A stretch of 48,411 nucleotides of DNA from an uncultured Eubacteriales bacterium (GTDB taxonomy: Bacteria > Bacillota > Clostridia > Oscillospirales > Acutalibacteraceae), in contig CAKSTF010000014.1 of the NCBI GenBank assembly GCA_934491515.1, forward strand, positions 1 through 48,411, written 5' to 3'. Below, in pieces: positions 14,799-24,448 of the stretch. How positions within the stretch are numbered: the stretch's first letter is position 1; the number at the start of each line of letters is the position of its first letter. The notes beneath the pieces are model-generated. The model was not told the DNA's origin and ran no database searches. It was given only the letters and a program-made list of their open reading frames with translations. The translations under genes and the position numbers were made by a program.

Positions 14799-16889
14799 AT
14801 GTCTAAACTCGTTATCGTTGAGTCACCAACGAAGGTTAAAAGCATCAAGAAATATCTCGGCAAGGATTATAACGTAATGGCTTCAATGGGCCATGTGCGC
14901 GATTTGCCGAAATCAAAACTCGGTATTGATGTTGATAGCGGTTTTAAACTTGAATATAAAAACCTTGCGGATAAACAGTCGCTTATCAAATCCCTAAAAG
15001 CCGCTGCGGCAGAGAGCGACGGCGTTTACCTTGCAACCGACCCTGATAGAGAGGGAGAGGCAATATCCTGGCATTTGGCACAGATATTGGGCCTTGATTT
15101 TGATGATGCAAATCGAATAACTTTCAACGAAATTACCCGTTCCGGTGTTGAAACAGGTATCGAACATCCGAGAAAAATCGACTTAAACCTTGTTGACGCG
15201 CAGCAGGCACGCCGCGTTGTTGACAGAATTGTGGGTTATAAACTCAGTCCGTTTTTGTGGCGTAAGGTAAAAAGCGGTCTGTCTGCAGGTCGCGTCCAAA
15301 CTGTGGCTTTGCGGCTTATTGTAGACCGTGAACGCGAAATTGAAAAGTTTGTTACGGAAGAATACTGGACTATTGACGCCAAACTTTTAAGCGGCCGCAA
15401 ATCTTTTGATGCAAAACTTTACGGCACCGCAGACGGCAAAAAGATAGAATCCGTTAAAAACGAGGCGGAAGCAACCGCTATTGTAGACGCTTTAAACGAT
15501 GCCGCATACACTGTATCGGCAATAAAGCGCGGCACACGCCGCAAACAGCCGGCACCCCCGTTTAATACCTCGACATTGCAGCAGGAAGCGTCAAGAAAAC
15601 TGGGCTTTACCGGTCAGCGTACTATGCTTGTGGCGCAGCAATTGTACGAGGGCGTGGACGTTAAGGAACACGGCTCCATGGGTCTTATAACCTATATGCG
15701 TACCGACTCGCTGCGAATATCGGACGAGGCAAGGAATGCCGGCAATGCGTTTATTACGGAGGCATACGGCAAGAACTATCTGCCCCCGAAACCGAGATTT
15801 TATAAAACAAAAAGCACCGCGCAGGATGCTCACGAGGCTATCCGTCCTACATCTGTTGCCATTACTCCGGACGAAGCACGCGCCTCGCTTACAAACGATC
15901 AGTACAAATTGTATAAACTTATCTGGGAACGTTTTATTGCCTCGCTTATGGCTGCGTGCGTACAAAACACGGTGCTTGTTGATATTACCGCAGGTGATTA
16001 TCTTTTTAAAGCAAGCGGATATACGGTTGCTTTTGACGGGTATACGAGACTTTACGAAGAGGGTAAAGACGATGATACCGACGACGGCGTGTCTCTGCCC
16101 GAAATGAACGAGGGCGACGTTTTAAAACTCAAGTCGCTTACCCCAAACCAGCATTTTACTCAGCCGCCTGCAAGATATACCGAACCCACGCTTATTAAAG
16201 CGCTTGACGAAAACGGAATCGGCCGTCCTTCTACCTACGCACCGATAATTTCAAACATACAGCAGCGTTCGTATATAGAGCGTGAGAAGAAGTCGCTTAA
16301 GCCCACAAAACTCGGTATTGTGGTATCAGACCTTATAAGCGAATACTTCAAACGGATAGTTGACGTTAAGTTTACGGCGAACCTTGAAACCGATCTTGAT
16401 AAAATAAGCACGGGTGAAATGCAGTGGATAAAAATGGTAGAGGATTTTTACAAGGAATTCAGCGTACTGTATAAAAAAGCGGAAAATTCGCTTGACGGTA
16501 AGCGTGTTAAAGTTCCTGTGACCGAGACCGACGTTATCTGCGATAAGTGCGGAAGAAAAATGGTCATCCGTGAAAGCAGATTCGGCAAATTCCTTGCCTG
16601 CCCCGGATATCCCGAGTGTAAAAACACAAAACCGATGCCCGAAAACGAAGTAAGCGAACCCTGCCCCAAGTGCGGAGGAAAACTTATTAAGCGTGTATCG
16701 AAAAAAGGTAAGAAATTTTACGGATGTTCCAATTATCCGAATTGCGATTTTGCTTCTCCGGGAATACCTACCGGGGAAAAATGCAAGGAATGCGGAAGTT
16801 ACATTATAAAAGGGCTCAGGGGCAGAACATACTGTATGAACTCTGAATGCCCCACAAGACAGAAAAAAGAAAAGCAGGAAAAGAAATAA
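14799..16889 (+). CDS. topA: DNA topoisomerase I
   Basis: A type IA topoisomerase relaxing negative supercoils. The 696-residue product starts with the TOPRIM domain (IVESPTKVKSIKKYLG, acidic motif TDPDREGEAISWHL). The active-site tyrosine is Tyr299 in ITYMRTDSLR. Three C-terminal zinc ribbons follow at about residues 570-690 (CDKCG..CPGYPEC, CPKCG..CSNYPNC, CKECG..CMNSEC). A lysine-rich end follows. AAAGGAG precedes the ATG by 8 bases. dprA-topA-trmFO is a common Firmicute order. The stop shares one base with the trmFO ATG. Confidence 0.97.
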   Translation: MSKLVIVESPTKVKSIKKYLGKDYNVMASMGHVRDLPKSKLGIDVDSGFKLEYKNLADKQSLIKSLKAAAAESDGVYLATDPDREGEAISWHLAQILGLDFDDANRITFNEITRSGVETGIEHPRKIDLNLVDAQQARRVVDRIVGYKLSPFLWRKVKSGLSAGRVQTVALRLIVDREREIEKFVTEEYWTIDAKLLSGRKSFDAKLYGTADGKKIESVKNEAEATAIVDALNDAAYTVSAIKRGTRRKQPAPPFNTSTLQQEASRKLGFTGQRTMLVAQQLYEGVDVKEHGSMGLITYMRTDSLRISDEARNAGNAFITEAYGKNYLPPKPRFYKTKSTAQDAHEAIRPTSVAITPDEARASLTNDQYKLYKLIWERFIASLMAACVQNTVLVDITAGDYLFKASGYTVAFDGYTRLYEEGKDDDTDDGVSLPEMNEGDVLKLKSLTPNQHFTQPPARYTEPTLIKALDENGIGRPSTYAPIISNIQQRSYIEREKKSLKPTKLGIVVSDLISEYFKRIVDVKFTANLETDLDKISTGEMQWIKMVEDFYKEFSVLYKKAENSLDGKRVKVPVTETDVICDKCGRKMVIRESRFGKFLACPGYPECKNTKPMPENEVSEPCPKCGGKLIKRVSKKGKKFYGCSNYPNCDFASPGIPTGEKCKECGSYIIKGLRGRTYCMNSECPTRQKKEKQEKK

Positions 16890-18184
16890 TGAACGGCATA
16901 ACCGTTGTGGGTGCGGGACTTGCAGGGTGCGAAGCCGCCGTTGCCGCGGCAAATGCAGGCATACCCGTCACCCTTATTGATATGAAACCCGAAAAGCGCA
17001 GTCCGGCGCATAAAAGCGATATGCTGGCGGAACTTGTTTGCTCTAATTCCCTTAAAGCACAGCGGATAGATTCGGCTGCGGGTCTTTTAAAAGAAGAAAT
17101 GCGTATTTTGGGTTCGGTTTGTATGGAGGCCGCAAAGGTATCGTCGGTTGCGGCAGGCGGCGCGCTGGCTGTTGACCGCGATATATTTTCAGCAGCAGTT
17201 ACAGAAAAAGTAAAATCGCATCCGCTTATAACATTTAAAACCGAAACGGTTGAAATCATACCGGACGGCGTTACGGTAATTGCAACCGGTCCGCTTACGG
17301 ACGGCGCGCTTGCCGCCGCAATAGAAAAATATTGTGATGCCGAAAATCTAAGTTTTTATGACGCCGCGGCGCCTATTGTAACAGCCGAAAGCATTGATTT
17401 AAACATTGCTTTCAAAGCCTCGCGCTATTCGGACGGAGAGGGAGACTATCTTAACTGTCCGATGAGTATGGAGGAATATGAAAAGTTTTACGATGCGCTT
17501 ATAAACGCGCAAACGGCACCTTTGCACGATATTGACCGAAAACTCAAGGTTTATGAAGGCTGTATGCCTGTAGAAGTGCTTGCCAAAAGAGGGAAAGACT
17601 CTATAAGATTCGGCCCCTTAAAACCCGTAGGACTCCGCGACCCGCGCACGGGTCACAGACCCTGGGCGGCGGTGCAGTTACGAAAAGAAAACGAAGCAGG
17701 AACGCTTTATAATCTGGTCGGTTTTCAGACCAACCTTAAGTTTCCCGAACAAAAGCGCGTTTTTTCAATGATACCCGGTCTTGAAAATGCGGAGTTTGTC
17801 CGCTACGGTGTGATGCATAGAAATTCGTTCATAAATTCGCCAAAACTGCTCTCAAAGGACCTTTCCCTTAAAACGAATAACAGGCTTTTCTTTGCAGGAC
17901 AGCTTTCGGGCGTTGAGGGATATATGGAATCCGCCGCAAGCGGTATTGTTGCCGGCTTAAACGCGGCGCGGCGTATAAAGGGAGAAGTACCTGTTGTGCT
18001 GCCGGATTACACAATGATAGGTGCATTACTTTCTTACATAACAACTTCGGTTACGGCGGATTTTCAGCCGATGGGTGCAAACTTCGGAATACTGCCGCCG
18101 CTTGAAGAAACAATCAAAAACAAACGCGAGCGTTATGCCGCTTTTTCGGAACGTTCGCTTCAATTCTACAAAAACAGGGGATGA
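16889..18184 (+). CDS. trmFO: Folate/FAD-dependent tRNA (uracil-54-C5)-methyltransferase TrmFO
   Basis: Makes ribothymidine at tRNA position 54 with methylene-THF and FADH2. ATG 16889 overlaps the topA stop (TAATG); reading further upstream would run into topA. The 431-residue product has an N-terminal FAD motif, GITVVGAGLAGCEAA. The ELVCSNSLK segment and the catalytic Cys225 in EGCMPVEVLAKRG follow, with C-terminal FFAGQLSGVEGYMESAASG. Length and motifs are normal for the family. Confidence 0.96.
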   Translation: MNGITVVGAGLAGCEAAVAAANAGIPVTLIDMKPEKRSPAHKSDMLAELVCSNSLKAQRIDSAAGLLKEEMRILGSVCMEAAKVSSVAAGGALAVDRDIFSAAVTEKVKSHPLITFKTETVEIIPDGVTVIATGPLTDGALAAAIEKYCDAENLSFYDAAAPIVTAESIDLNIAFKASRYSDGEGDYLNCPMSMEEYEKFYDALINAQTAPLHDIDRKLKVYEGCMPVEVLAKRGKDSIRFGPLKPVGLRDPRTGHRPWAAVQLRKENEAGTLYNLVGFQTNLKFPEQKRVFSMIPGLENAEFVRYGVMHRNSFINSPKLLSKDLSLKTNNRLFFAGQLSGVEGYMESAASGIVAGLNAARRIKGEVPVVLPDYTMIGALLSYITTSVTADFQPMGANFGILPPLEETIKNKRERYAAFSERSLQFYKNRG

Positions 18185-18189
18185 TTTGA

Positions 18190-19188
18190 ATGAGAATCGT
18201 TGTTGATGCCTTCGGCGGCGATAACGCGCCGCTTGAAATTGTTAAGGGTGCTGCTGCCGCTTCCGTTGAGTATTCGGTAGAGATTACTTTCACAGGCGAT
18301 GAAGAAGTTATAAGGCGCATTATTGCCGAAAACGGTCTTAAATTTTTCGGCGAACTTGTGATTGTACATACAAAAGATGTAATTTCCATGCATGACGAGC
18401 CTACAAGCCTTATAAAAGCACATTCAAATTCTTCCATGGCGTTGGCTTTTACGGAACTTAAAGAAGACCGTGCAGACGCTTTTGTTTCTGCCGGTTCAAC
18501 AGGTGCCGTTATCGTCGGCGGCACACTTATCGTTAAAAGGATAAAGGGCGTTAAGCGGCCGGCTCTCGGCGGAATTTTGCCATCGCCCGACGGCAGTTAT
18601 ATGCTGCTTGATATGGGCGCCAACGCGGATTGCCGTCCCGAAATGCTTCTGCAGTTCGGCATAATGGCAAGTATCTATCTTGAAAAGGTCGACGGCAGAA
18701 AAAATCCCACCGTGGGTCTTCTGAACATAGGGACAGAGGACACAAAGGGCGACGAACTTCACAAAGAAGCCTATAAACTGCTTGAAAAATCGGGACTGAA
18801 TTTTGTCGGAAACATAGAATCAAGAGAAATGCCCAAAGGTGCATGCGATGCTGTTGTTGCCGACGGATTTACGGGTAATATCGCTCTTAAACTGATTGAG
18901 GGTACCGCGTCTACTCTTTTCAAAATGATTAAACGCGTGCTTTACAAGAGTTTGCCTAACAAAATTGCGGCACTTATACTTAAAAAGGACCTTTACGGAC
19001 TTAAAAAGATTATGGACAGTTCCGAAATCGGCGGTGCACCGCTGCTTGGTGTAACAAAGCCGGTTATTAAAGCGCACGGCAATTCCGATGCGGCTGCCTT
19101 TAAAAATGCAATACGTCAGGCAAAACAGTTTACGGAATGCGGCGCTATCGCTGCAATAAGCGAGAATATTTCAAAGCGGAGTGAATAG
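18190..19188 (+). CDS. plsX: Phosphate acyltransferase PlsX
   Basis: Converts acyl-ACP to acyl-phosphate for phospholipid synthesis. The 332-residue product has the PlsX opening (IVVDAFGGDNAPLEIVKGA), the SAGSTGAVIVGG loop and the C-terminal VTKPVIKAHGNSDAAAFKNAI. In most Firmicutes plsX is followed by fab genes and acpP before rnc; here rnc follows after two bases. The SD is AGGGG. Confidence 0.95.
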   Translation: MRIVVDAFGGDNAPLEIVKGAAAASVEYSVEITFTGDEEVIRRIIAENGLKFFGELVIVHTKDVISMHDEPTSLIKAHSNSSMALAFTELKEDRADAFVSAGSTGAVIVGGTLIVKRIKGVKRPALGGILPSPDGSYMLLDMGANADCRPEMLLQFGIMASIYLEKVDGRKNPTVGLLNIGTEDTKGDELHKEAYKLLEKSGLNFVGNIESREMPKGACDAVVADGFTGNIALKLIEGTASTLFKMIKRVLYKSLPNKIAALILKKDLYGLKKIMDSSEIGGAPLLGVTKPVIKAHGNSDAAAFKNAIRQAKQFTECGAIAAISENISKRSE

Positions 19189-19190
19189 TT

Positions 19191-19871
19191 TTGGAAAAAC
19201 TTGAAAACAATTTAGGCTACGTTTTTAAAAATAAAAAACTTCTTGAAAACGCACTTACCCATACTTCCTATGCAAATGAGATGCGCGGTGACACCTCCTC
19301 AAACGAGCGTCTTGAATTTCTTGGCGATTCGGTGCTTTCTGTTATCGTGTCCGACCACATTTTTAAGCGGTTCCCCGCAATGCCGGAGGGTGAACTTACA
19401 CGCGTAAGGGCGTCACTTGTGTGTGAAAAGGCGCTTTGTGAATTTTCGCGCGAAATAGGTGTGGGAGAATACCTTTTACTTGGAAAAGGCGAAGACAAGT
19501 GCGGCGGAAGAGAACGCGATTCCATACTGGCAGACGCGTTTGAGGCAATACTTGCTGCGATATATCTTGACGGCGGAATGGAAAACGCAGTTAAGTTTGT
19601 AACTAAATTTGTGCTGCGTGAACTTGATAAAAAACATAACGATTCCGCAAAGGACTATAAAACCGTTTTGCAGGAAATCATACAGAAAAATCCCGAGGAA
19701 GTCGTAGTTTATACAATAAAAAGCGAGTCGGGACCCGACCATGATAAAACGTTTGAAGTTGAAGTAATGCTTAATTCAAATGTTATTGGCTGCGGAAAGG
19801 GTAAAAGTAAAAAACAGGCGGAAGAAGCCGCCGCAAAACAGGCGCTTCATCTTATGGGTGAGCCTGTATGA
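19191..19871 (+). CDS. rnc: Ribonuclease III
   Basis: A double-strand RNA endonuclease for rRNA and mRNA processing. It starts at TTG 19191 with GGAG nine bases upstream. In the 226-residue product the signature NERLEFLGDSVLS and the second acidic cluster (LADAFEAILAAIYLDGG) make the catalytic domain, residues 1-150. A dsRNA-binding domain (from KDYKTVLQEI, ending KSKKQAEEAAAKQAL) closes the protein. ATGA overlap with the radical SAM gene. Confidence 0.96.
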   Translation: MEKLENNLGYVFKNKKLLENALTHTSYANEMRGDTSSNERLEFLGDSVLSVIVSDHIFKRFPAMPEGELTRVRASLVCEKALCEFSREIGVGEYLLLGKGEDKCGGRERDSILADAFEAILAAIYLDGGMENAVKFVTKFVLRELDKKHNDSAKDYKTVLQEIIQKNPEEVVVYTIKSESGPDHDKTFEVEVMLNSNVIGCGKGKSKKQAEEAAAKQALHLMGEPV

Positions 19872-20860
19872 GTCGTTCACACGCCAATATTTCTATATTT
19901 GTACCGCACATCGGCTGCCCGAATATGTGCAGTTTCTGCAATCAGCGCTACATAACGGGCGCACATGCTGCGCCTCACCGTGAAGATGTTGCAGCCGCCG
20001 TTGAACGTGCGCTTTCGGCGGGCGGTTTTGACTCAGATAATACAGAAATTGCTTTTTTCGGCGGAAGTTTTACAGCAATCAACCGAAACTATATGACAAG
20101 TCTTTTGGAGGCTGCCTACGAATTTGTAAAAAACGGCACTGTCTGCGGTATAAGAATTTCCACAAGACCGGACGTCATTGATGAAGAAAAACTGCTTCTT
20201 TTAAAAAATTACGGCGTTACCTCAATAGAACTCGGCGCACAAAGCCTTAATGACAGGGTACTTAAAAGTAATAACCGCGGTCATACTGCTAAGGATGTTT
20301 ATACAGCCTCTAAACTAATTAAAGATTACGGTTTTTCCCTTGGGTTGCAGATGATGACGGGGCTTTACAAGGATACGGACGAATCGGCAATAAAAACCGC
20401 AAAGGAAATAATCGATATTGCGCCGGACACCGTAAGGATATATCCTACGATAGTTTTAAAAGGCACGGATCTTGCGGCGCTTTATTCCGACGGAAAATAT
20501 AAGCCGCAAACCCTGCAAAGTGCCGTTTCGCTTTGTGCGAAACTTTACACGCTGTTTGAAAACAGCGGAATAAGTGTTATACGGCTGGGACTTCACTCAA
20601 TCGAGGGCGAGGCGTATATATCCGGACCGTGGCATCCGGCGTTCAGCGAACTTTGCCAATCAAAAATCTTCCTTGATAAAGCGCTCTCGCTTTTGAGTGC
20701 ACCCGGAAATTACGATATTTATGTGGCGCCCGAAAGCGTTTCCAAAATGACGGGACAAGCCAGAGCAAATCTTGAAGCGCTCAAGTCTGCAGGCTATGTA
20801 TGCCGCATAAAACAGAACACAAATCTAAAAGATTTTCAAATCCTTGCGGAAAGGAGATAA
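19868..20860 (+). CDS. Elp3-like radical SAM protein
   Basis: A 330-residue radical SAM enzyme. The cluster-binding cysteines are Cys17, Cys21 and Cys24 (CPNMCSFC). GGSFTAI provides the SAM-binding glycine motif. The core resembles the radical SAM half of Elp3/YhcC-type proteins (STRPDVIDEEKL, ELGAQSLNDRVL, GLQMMTGLYKDT). No acetyltransferase domain and no TRAM domain are seen. It is wedged between rnc and smc with an ATGA overlap to rnc. A tRNA-modification role is suggested by family, but the substrate is unknown. Confidence 0.85.
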   Translation: MSRSHANISIFVPHIGCPNMCSFCNQRYITGAHAAPHREDVAAAVERALSAGGFDSDNTEIAFFGGSFTAINRNYMTSLLEAAYEFVKNGTVCGIRISTRPDVIDEEKLLLLKNYGVTSIELGAQSLNDRVLKSNNRGHTAKDVYTASKLIKDYGFSLGLQMMTGLYKDTDESAIKTAKEIIDIAPDTVRIYPTIVLKGTDLAALYSDGKYKPQTLQSAVSLCAKLYTLFENSGISVIRLGLHSIEGEAYISGPWHPAFSELCQSKIFLDKALSLLSAPGNYDIYVAPESVSKMTGQARANLEALKSAGYVCRIKQNTNLKDFQILAERR

Positions 20861-20865
20861 ACACC

Positions 20866-23800
20866 TTGTTACTTTCTTCAATTCAGATACAGGGCTTTAA
20901 ATCGTTTGCCGATAAGACTGTTTTAAAGTTCGGAAAGGGTATTACGGCTGTTGTTGGACCTAACGGCAGCGGAAAAAGCAATATTTCCGACGCCGTTCGT
21001 TGGGTGCTTGGTGAACAATCGACTAAAAGCCTGCGCGGTCAGTCGATGGAAGACGTTATCTTCGGCGGTACGGACACGCGCCGTCCGCATGGTTTTTGCG
21101 AGGTAACCCTTAATATAGATAATTCAGACAGAACGCTTAATTTTGATAATGACAGCGTTTCTGTTACAAGGAAATACTACCGTTCACACGAAAGTGAATA
21201 CCTGATAAATAACGTTTCTGTTCGTCTTAAAGACGTACACGAGTTGTTTATGGATACGGGTCTCGGCCGTGACGGTTATTCTATGATCGGACAGGGTAAA
21301 ATTGATAATATTATCAGTTCGAAGTCCGATGAACGGCGCGATATTTTTGAAGAGGCATCGGGTATATCCAAATACCGCTATCGTAAAACCGAGGCAGAGC
21401 GCAAACTTGCCGCTGCCGAGGATAATCTTCTGCGCCTTCACGATATAATGGACGAACTTGAGTCGCGCGTGGGACCCTTAAAGGAACAATCGGAAAAGGC
21501 CGAGAAATTTCTTACGCTTGCCGAAAGTAAAAAACAACTTGAAATCGGACTTTGGCTTTACACGCTTGATAATTCAAAAGACGCACTGCGAGCGCAGGAA
21601 AGCAAGATAGACGCCGCGCAAATTAAATATAATGAGATAGAAAACGCACTTTCGGACTTTGATGCCGAAAACGAGAAGAACACTGCGCTTTTCGCTGAAA
21701 TAACTTCGGAAATTGAGCAAAAACGTTCAAAAATTGCCGAGCTTAACGAAAAAACGGCTCAGATTCGCGGTGATATTTCCGTTTTAAATAACGATATCAG
21801 CCACAACGAAGAAACAATTAAGCGTCTTACCGAGGAAAAAGAGCAATTAGCGCTTAATGACAGCGCTGCGGCAGATGAAATTTCCAAAAAGCGCGAACTT
21901 GCGGCAAAAAAAGCAGAATTTATTGAAACTTTGAACCTCAAACTTAAGGCGCTTGAAGATGAACTGTCCGCACTGCTTGCGGACAGCGAGAGCATTTCAA
22001 GAAAAATTGAAGATAAAATACGTGCGCTTAATGATATTACCGCGCGGGACGCCGACGCCGCCGTGTCTTTTACCACCGCAAACAATGCAATATCGGAAAT
22101 TGCCGCAAGAAAAGAACAACTTCTTACTGCTCTTGCAGAAGAAAATGCGGAGAAAGAGCGACTTTCGTCCGAAACGCTTGAAACACAGCAGTATTTTGAT
22201 ACATTAAACGATAGAATAGAATCGGCGGAAAACAGTTTAAAAGGCTATGAAATGCGGCTTAAAAACCGCACAGACGCCGTTGCCGCCGCTGCCGAAGCAC
22301 TGCAGGAACTTAAACTTGATATCGAGGCTAAAAAACGCCGCATACAGATACTCACCGAACTTGAAAACAGTATGGAGGGCTTTTCAAAGGCGGTCGTTTC
22401 GGTTATGAACGAATCGGAAAAGGGCCTGCTGCGCGGTATTCACGGCACGGTTGCAAAACTTATTACGGTTGATAAAAAATACACCGTAGCCGTTGAAACG
22501 GCGCTTGGAAACAACATACAGAATATTATTGTTGATTCCGAAGCGGATGCAAAACGCGCGATAAATTACCTAAAATCCAACAATTCGGGGCGCGCTACGT
22601 TTATGCCCGTTTCTTCTGTAAAGGCAAGGGAATTTAAAGAAAAAGGCTTTGAAGATGTGTACGGCTTTGTGGGAATTGCCGCAGACCTTGTTAAGACCGA
22701 CGCAAAGTACGACGAGATAATTCGTTATCTTTTGGGCGGTGCGGTTATAACGGAGGATATTGATTCTGCGGTAACACTTGCCAAAAAATACGGGTACCGC
22801 GTTAAAGTGGTTTCTCTTGACGGACAGGTAGTCAACCCCGGCGGTTCGCTTACGGGCGGTTCGCTTGTAAAACAGGCGGGTATTTTAAGCCGCGGCGTCG
22901 ATATAAAAAATCTTAAAAATAAGGTTAATGAACTTAACGCAAAATGCGGTGCGGCTGAAAAAGACCTTGCCGAAAAACGCGAGGCAGCCGATTCGGTTTC
23001 GGCTGATATTTCGGCTCTGCAGGCGGAACATAAAACTGCAGCCGAGGACAGAATCAGAACCGTTGCCGAGCTTAAAAGATTAGAAGAACTGACAAATGCC
23101 AAAACCGCGCGTATTTCGGAAATCACCGCAGAACTTAAAGACGGTGAAGAAAAAACCGAAAGATTCAGACTTCAATCGGAATCTGCCGCGAAAGCGCGCG
23201 CCCAACTTCTTGGTGACAAAAACGACATTCAGTCTGCGATTGACGAAATGACCGGCGGCAGAGAAGGTATGACCGAAAAACGCGATGCAATCGGCGCGGA
23301 AATAACCGAACTTAAACTGCAGACTATAGATAACGAAAAGGATCGTCAGGCGCTTGTTATTGCAGCCGACGAACTTGAAATTTCCATAGGCGACCGTGCG
23401 GATAAGACTGCCGAACTTGACCGTGAAATAGCGGTGGTTAAATTTAAAAACGAACAGGTAAACGGCGATATCGCTGCTTTAAACGATGACATTGAAAATA
23501 ACAGTATCACCGCCGGTGAACTTGCGCGGCAGATTGAAGAACTGCAGCAAAAGCGCAACGAGACCGAAAAAGCAGGCGTTTTGTTGCGCACTTCGGAACG
23601 CGAACGTATGGCGGAGCGCGAGCAAATAGGCGGCGAGATAGCGCGCCTTACCGAACGCCGCGAGACAATAGCGCGCGAGTATGACGATGTTATCCGTCAA
23701 CTGTATGACGAATACGGTCTTACCCGTTCCGAAGCGGAACAAATCGGCATTAAAATTGAAAAACTTACCGAAGCGAAAAAACAACTTGCGGAAACCAAGG

Positions 23801-24447
23801 GTAAAATACGCGCATTGGGTTCCGTAAACGTTGCCGCCATTGAGGAATACAAGGAAGTAAAAGAACGTTACGACTTTATGTCGGCACAAATAGCCGATGT
23901 TGAAAATTCACGTTCACAGCTGCACAAACTGATAAATGAACTTACCGCTTCGATGAAGGAACTTTTCGTAATTGGTTTTGATAAAATCAACGAGAATTTT
24001 GCCAAGACTTTCCGTGAACTTTTTGGCGGCGGTGCTGCCTCCTTGCGGCTTACCGATCCGGAAAATGTACTTGAAAGCGGTATTGATATTGAGGCACGTC
24101 TGCCCGGTAAAAACGTTCCCAGTCTTGACGGTCTTTCGGGCGGTGAAAAAGCGCTTGTGGCCTTGTCTATTTACTTTGCAATCATGCAGGTCAGCGCACC
24201 GCCTTTCTGCTTCCTTGACGAGGTTGACACTGCTCTTGACGATATCAACGTTGACCGCTTTGCCGACTATATGAAGCGCACGGACGCAAACACACAGTTT
24301 ATATGCGTAACTCACAGGCGCGGAACAATGGAAGCCGCGGATATGCTTTACGGCGTTACCATGCAGGAAAAGGGCGTTACAAAACTGCTTGAACTTGATG
24401 TTAATGAACTTGAAAAGAAACTGAATCTTGAAAAACAGGGAGCCTAA
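20866..24447 (+). CDS. smc: Chromosome partition protein SMC
   Basis: The SMC ATPase that compacts and resolves chromosomes. I chose TTG 20866 because AAGGAG lies nine bases before it; the product LLSSIQIQGFKSFADK then matches SMC N-termini. At 1193 residues it has Walker A GPNGSGKSN (~residue 32), long coiled coils and a hinge around residues ~510-670 (GIHGTVAKLI to NPGGSLTGGS). The C-terminal signature is LSGGEKALVALS and Walker B FCFLDEVDTALDD. scpA and scpB are not in the window. ftsY follows immediately, as in Bacillus. Confidence 0.97.
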   Translation: MLLSSIQIQGFKSFADKTVLKFGKGITAVVGPNGSGKSNISDAVRWVLGEQSTKSLRGQSMEDVIFGGTDTRRPHGFCEVTLNIDNSDRTLNFDNDSVSVTRKYYRSHESEYLINNVSVRLKDVHELFMDTGLGRDGYSMIGQGKIDNIISSKSDERRDIFEEASGISKYRYRKTEAERKLAAAEDNLLRLHDIMDELESRVGPLKEQSEKAEKFLTLAESKKQLEIGLWLYTLDNSKDALRAQESKIDAAQIKYNEIENALSDFDAENEKNTALFAEITSEIEQKRSKIAELNEKTAQIRGDISVLNNDISHNEETIKRLTEEKEQLALNDSAAADEISKKRELAAKKAEFIETLNLKLKALEDELSALLADSESISRKIEDKIRALNDITARDADAAVSFTTANNAISEIAARKEQLLTALAEENAEKERLSSETLETQQYFDTLNDRIESAENSLKGYEMRLKNRTDAVAAAAEALQELKLDIEAKKRRIQILTELENSMEGFSKAVVSVMNESEKGLLRGIHGTVAKLITVDKKYTVAVETALGNNIQNIIVDSEADAKRAINYLKSNNSGRATFMPVSSVKAREFKEKGFEDVYGFVGIAADLVKTDAKYDEIIRYLLGGAVITEDIDSAVTLAKKYGYRVKVVSLDGQVVNPGGSLTGGSLVKQAGILSRGVDIKNLKNKVNELNAKCGAAEKDLAEKREAADSVSADISALQAEHKTAAEDRIRTVAELKRLEELTNAKTARISEITAELKDGEEKTERFRLQSESAAKARAQLLGDKNDIQSAIDEMTGGREGMTEKRDAIGAEITELKLQTIDNEKDRQALVIAADELEISIGDRADKTAELDREIAVVKFKNEQVNGDIAALNDDIENNSITAGELARQIEELQQKRNETEKAGVLLRTSERERMAEREQIGGEIARLTERRETIAREYDDVIRQLYDEYGLTRSEAEQIGIKIEKLTEAKKQLAETKGKIRALGSVNVAAIEEYKEVKERYDFMSAQIADVENSRSQLHKLINELTASMKELFVIGFDKINENFAKTFRELFGGGAASLRLTDPENVLESGIDIEARLPGKNVPSLDGLSGGEKALVALSIYFAIMQVSAPPFCFLDEVDTALDDINVDRFADYMKRTDANTQFICVTHRRGTMEAADMLYGVTMQEKGVTKLLELDVNELEKKLNLEKQGA

Positions 24448-24448
24448 A

